Below, piece after piece: positions 61,185 to 64,000 of a DNA stretch of 64,000 bases. The stretch covers positions 5,238,501 to 5,302,500 of the forward strand of contig NZ_CP022219.1 in assembly GCF_004114915.1 (NCBI RefSeq). The letters are read 5' to 3'. Positions within the stretch are counted from its first letter, which is position 1; the number at the start of each line of letters is the position of its first letter. Source of the stretch: Bradyrhizobium guangxiense (lineage in GTDB: Bacteria; Pseudomonadota; Alphaproteobacteria; Rhizobiales; Xanthobacteraceae). Position numbers and translations under genes: made by a program. The notes beneath the pieces are model-generated. The model did not search any database and was not told where the DNA came from. It saw only the letters and a program-made list of their open reading frames with translations.

Positions 61185-64000
61185 ATGAACGTTTTGTCTT
61201 CCGTCGACACCAAGAAGGCCGAGGCTGCCGAGATCGTGGATGAGCTCTGGTACAAGGACGCCATCATCTACCAGCTCCACGTCAAGGCCTTCGCCGACAG
61301 CAACCATGACGGCATCGGCGACTTCGCCGGACTGACCGAGAAGCTGCCTTATCTGCAGGAGCTCGGCGTCACCGCGCTGTGGCTGCTGCCGTTCTATCCC
61401 TCGCCCGGCCGCGACGACGGCTACGACATCGCCGACTACGGCTCGGTCAATCCCGATTTCGGGACGATGAAGGACTTCAAGCGCTTCATCCAGGAAGCAC
61501 AGCGCCGCGGCTTGCGCGTCATCACCGAGCTCGTCGTCAACCATACCTCGGACCAGCACAAATGGTTCAAGCGCGCGCGCCGCAGCCATCCCGGCTCCAG
61601 CGCGCGCAACTGGTATGTCTGGAGCGACACCGACCAGAAATACCAGGGCACGCGCATCATCTTCACCGACACGGAGAAGTCGAACTGGACCTGGGACCCG
61701 GAGGCCGGTGCGTTCTACTGGCACCGCTTCTTCTCGCATCAGCCTGATCTCAACTTCGACAATCCGCGCGTGGTGAGCGCCATCATCCAGGTGATGAAGC
61801 GCTGGCTGGACGCCGGTGTCGACGGTTTCCGGCTGGATGCGATTCCCTATCTGTGCGAGCGCGAGGGCACCTCGAACGAGAACCTTCCCGAGACGCATGC
61901 GATCATCAAGCGGCTGCGGCAGGAGCTCGACGCCTACTCCAAGGGCAAGCTGTTGCTCGCCGAGGCCAATCAATGGCCGGAGGACGTGCAGGAATATTTC
62001 GGCCGGGGCGACGAGTGCCACATGGCCTATCACTTCCCGCTGATGCCGCGCATCTACATGGCGATCGCGCAGGAGGACCGCTTCCCGATCACCGACATCC
62101 TGCGCCAGACGCCGGACATTCCGGCGAGCTGCCAGTGGGCGCTGTTCCTGCGCAACCACGATGAGCTGACGCTGGAAATGGTCACCGACGTCGAGCGCGA
62201 CTATCTCTGGACCACCTACGCCAACGACCCGCGCGCCCGCATCAATGTCGGCATCCGCAGGCGCCTTGCGCCGCTGATGGACAACGACCGGCGCAAGATC
62301 GAATTGATGAACTCACTGCTGCTGTCCTTCCCCGGCACGCCGATCATCTATTACGGCGACGAGATCGGGATGGGCGACAACATCTATCTCGGCGACCGCA
62401 ACGGCGTGCGCACGCCGATGCAGTGGAGCCCGGACCGTAACGGCGGCTTCTCGCGCTGCGATCCGGCGCGGCTCTACGCGCCGCTGATCATGGATCCGGT
62501 CTATGGCTATGAGTCGGTCAACGTGGAGGCGCAGTCGCGCAGCCTGTCGTCGTTGCTCAGCGCCACCAAGCGGCTGATCTCGGTCCGCAAGTCGACACTC
62601 GCCTTTGGCCGCGGCACCATGACCTTCATCCGCCCGGCCAATCGCGCCGTGCTGGCCTATGTCCGACAGTATCGCGACGAGGTGATCCTCTGCGTCGCCA
62701 ATTTGTCGCGCGCCGCGCAAGCCACCGAGCTCGACCTGTCGCCCTGGAAGGACCGCATCCCGCAGGAGATGCTTGGCCGCACCCGCTTCCCGGCGATCGG
62801 CGAATTGCCCTACATGATCACGCTGGGGCCTTACGGCTTCTACTGGTTCCAGCTTCAGGAGCGCGACAAGTCCGAGCCGGTGGCGCCGCGCGCGGTGCCG
62901 GAGTTCGAAACCCTGGTCGTGCCGGTGAATTCGAACTGGGTGTCGCTCGCTCGCGAGCGGGGCGTGTTCGAGCGCGACGTGCTGCCGGGATTCCTGTCGC
63001 GGACGCGATGGTATCCCGAGCACAATCCCAAGCATATCAAGACCGCGCTGACCTCGGCGGTGCCGTTCTGCGACATCGGCGACAACCGGCCCTGGATCGC
63101 GTTCTTCGAGAACAAGCAAGGAGAGGCCGCGACACGTTACGTGCTGCCGCTGCAGATCGAGTGGGTACGCTTCGACCGCGAGCGCTTCAATCCGAAAGCG
63201 CTCGCCGCCGTGCGCCAGGGCGCACGCGAAGGCACGCTGCTCGACGTCGCGACCGAGCAGATCTTCATCGGCCTGTTCCTGCGCAATCTGTCGCAGAACC
63301 TGGTGGTGGCAGAGAACGCCCTTCGGCTTGAATTCAAGGCGCCCAGCCGGTTCGCCGATTACACCATCAAGGAGCCCGAGCGCATCCGCGCGATCGAGCA
63401 GACGAACAGCACCGCGCTGGTCGACAACCAGTACGTCGCCAAGCTCTATCGCCAGCTCGAAAGCGGCGTCAGCCCCGAGATCGAGATCGGCCATTATCTC
63501 ACCGAGGTCGCGCGCTTCGCCAACACCCCCGCGCTGCTCGGCAGCGTCGAGCTGGTCGAGGGCGAGCAGCGCAGCACGCTCGGCGTGCTGCATGCCTTCG
63601 TCGAGAACCAGGGCGACGGCTGGACGGTAACCACGGGGTATCTCGATCGTTACATCGACGAGCAGCGCGTGTTGCCGGCCAAGGAGATGCCGCGCGAGAC
63701 TCAGGAGCAGGCGCCCTATCTGCATTTCATCGCGCAGATCGGCCGCAGGCTCGCCGAGCTGCACGTTGCTCTCGCCGCGGCCAAGTCCGACGATCTCGCC
63801 CCGGTGCCGATCGATTCTGCCCAGATCAAGGCCTTGGCGTCCGACCTCAAAGCGCGTGCCGAGCGGGTCCTCGGCCGGCTGGCCGACAGCCGCGACGGGC
63901 TGCGGGAGGCGGACCGGCCCCTGATCGACCGGCTCATTGCGGTGCGTGCGAGCCTGTTCGACTGCCTGAATGCGCTATTGCCTTCCGGGATCGGGGGGGT
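61185..64000 (+). CDS. treS: Trehalose synthase fused to maltokinase, 3' end missing
   Basis: An open frame of 938 codons that runs off the window. Residues about 20-560 are TreS (GH13_16): WYKDAIIYQLHVKAFADSNHDGIGDF, nucleophile Asp218 in GFRLDAIPYL, acid/base Glu260 in LLAEANQW, third Asp326 in RNHDELTLEM, then PGTPIIYYGDEIGMGDNI. From about 590 a maltokinase (Pep2/Mak) N-cap region begins: LPGFLSRTRWYPEHN, LPLQIEWVRF and TSTALVDN-like TNSTALVDNQYVAKLYRQLE. The fusion interconverts trehalose and maltose and then phosphorylates maltose to maltose 1-phosphate, the usual GlgE donor. The catalytic kinase residues lie at or beyond the edge. Confidence 0.95.
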   Translation, partial: MNVLSSVDTKKAEAAEIVDELWYKDAIIYQLHVKAFADSNHDGIGDFAGLTEKLPYLQELGVTALWLLPFYPSPGRDDGYDIADYGSVNPDFGTMKDFKRFIQEAQRRGLRVITELVVNHTSDQHKWFKRARRSHPGSSARNWYVWSDTDQKYQGTRIIFTDTEKSNWTWDPEAGAFYWHRFFSHQPDLNFDNPRVVSAIIQVMKRWLDAGVDGFRLDAIPYLCEREGTSNENLPETHAIIKRLRQELDAYSKGKLLLAEANQWPEDVQEYFGRGDECHMAYHFPLMPRIYMAIAQEDRFPITDILRQTPDIPASCQWALFLRNHDELTLEMVTDVERDYLWTTYANDPRARINVGIRRRLAPLMDNDRRKIELMNSLLLSFPGTPIIYYGDEIGMGDNIYLGDRNGVRTPMQWSPDRNGGFSRCDPARLYAPLIMDPVYGYESVNVEAQSRSLSSLLSATKRLISVRKSTLAFGRGTMTFIRPANRAVLAYVRQYRDEVILCVANLSRAAQATELDLSPWKDRIPQEMLGRTRFPAIGELPYMITLGPYGFYWFQLQERDKSEPVAPRAVPEFETLVVPVNSNWVSLARERGVFERDVLPGFLSRTRWYPEHNPKHIKTALTSAVPFCDIGDNRPWIAFFENKQGEAATRYVLPLQIEWVRFDRERFNPKALAAVRQGAREGTLLDVATEQIFIGLFLRNLSQNLVVAENALRLEFKAPSRFADYTIKEPERIRAIEQTNSTALVDNQYVAKLYRQLESGVSPEIEIGHYLTEVARFANTPALLGSVELVEGEQRSTLGVLHAFVENQGDGWTVTTGYLDRYIDEQRVLPAKEMPRETQEQAPYLHFIAQIGRRLAELHVALAAAKSDDLAPVPIDSAQIKALASDLKARAERVLGRLADSRDGLREADRPLIDRLIAVRASLFDCLNALLPSGIGG

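Noticed and set aside
62313..63764. A 483-codon minus-strand frame in the treS region
   Set aside because: It lies inside the long open TreS-maltokinase frame, whose motifs are decisive.

Overview
The window is GC-rich alphaproteobacterial chromosome, almost certainly from Bradyrhizobium. The main support is the product of 23902-25071: from memory its sequence matches the D-tartrate dehydratase of B. japonicum, including Lys184 and His322. Dispersed palindromic intergenic repeats of a kind common in Bradyrhizobium/Rhodopseudomonas, tal-pgi fusion architecture and an EcfG-type stress promoter fit the same assignment. No tRNA, rRNA, CRISPR array, prophage or insertion sequence was seen.

Layout. 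1-7.6 kb: the 3' part of a hybrid histidine kinase, an AraC regulator divergent from a cupin gene, a flavin monooxygenase, an exported protein of unknown function, an atypical SDR and an orphan periplasmic binding protein. 7.8-14.5 kb: an RND efflux pair (adaptor plus inner-membrane pump) and a CPA2 antiporter fused to USP domains. 15-20 kb: an envelope block with two tandem OpgC-like acyltransferases, a DUF2059 exported protein and a GT-C type membrane glycosyltransferase. 20-27.7 kb: MFS transporter/AraC pair, malonyl-CoA decarboxylase, D-tartrate dehydratase, and an amidase-gpx-DUF3297 set. 28-33 kb: pqqABCDE followed in the same run by a prolyl-iminopeptidase-like hydrolase and a small dimeric-barrel protein. 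33.3-38 kb: a GltD-like flavo/Fe-S protein translationally linked to a two-subunit 2-oxoacid:ferredoxin oxidoreductase. 38-41.8 kb: small genes, one with a frameshift, one ArsR/SRPBCC pair with two clear operators. 41.8-46.7 kb: the spoVR-DUF444-prkA stress operon, transcribed leftward from an EcfG-type promoter. 47.5-55 kb: a sugar catabolism operon (tal-pgi, gnd, zwf, pgl, gntK, HAD). 55.2-64 kb: alpha-glucan/trehalose genes: GH15 and malQ leftward; a GlgE-like gene and a TreS-maltokinase fusion (cut by the window end) rightward.

The sugar-phosphate operon and the glucan/trehalose genes adjoin, so hexose phosphate oxidation, glycogen turnover and trehalose interconversion are probably managed together. 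The most unusual item is the GlgE-like protein. It keeps the GlgE scaffold and the nucleophile Asp, but has Lys where the family has the catalytic Glu, Ala where GH13 enzymes have the invariant Arg before the nucleophile, and a shortened phosphate-binding loop. It is either a pseudoenzyme or an enzyme with changed chemistry, and it sits directly upstream of treS-maltokinase, whose product is the normal GlgE substrate. Other points worth checking are the pqq operon's extra peptidase and its pqqA-pqqB stem-loop, an Irr-like motif before the Fe-S oxidoreductase operon, and a nine-G tract at the junction of the two opgC genes.

All family assignments are from reading the translated sequence and from memory; no database search was run.
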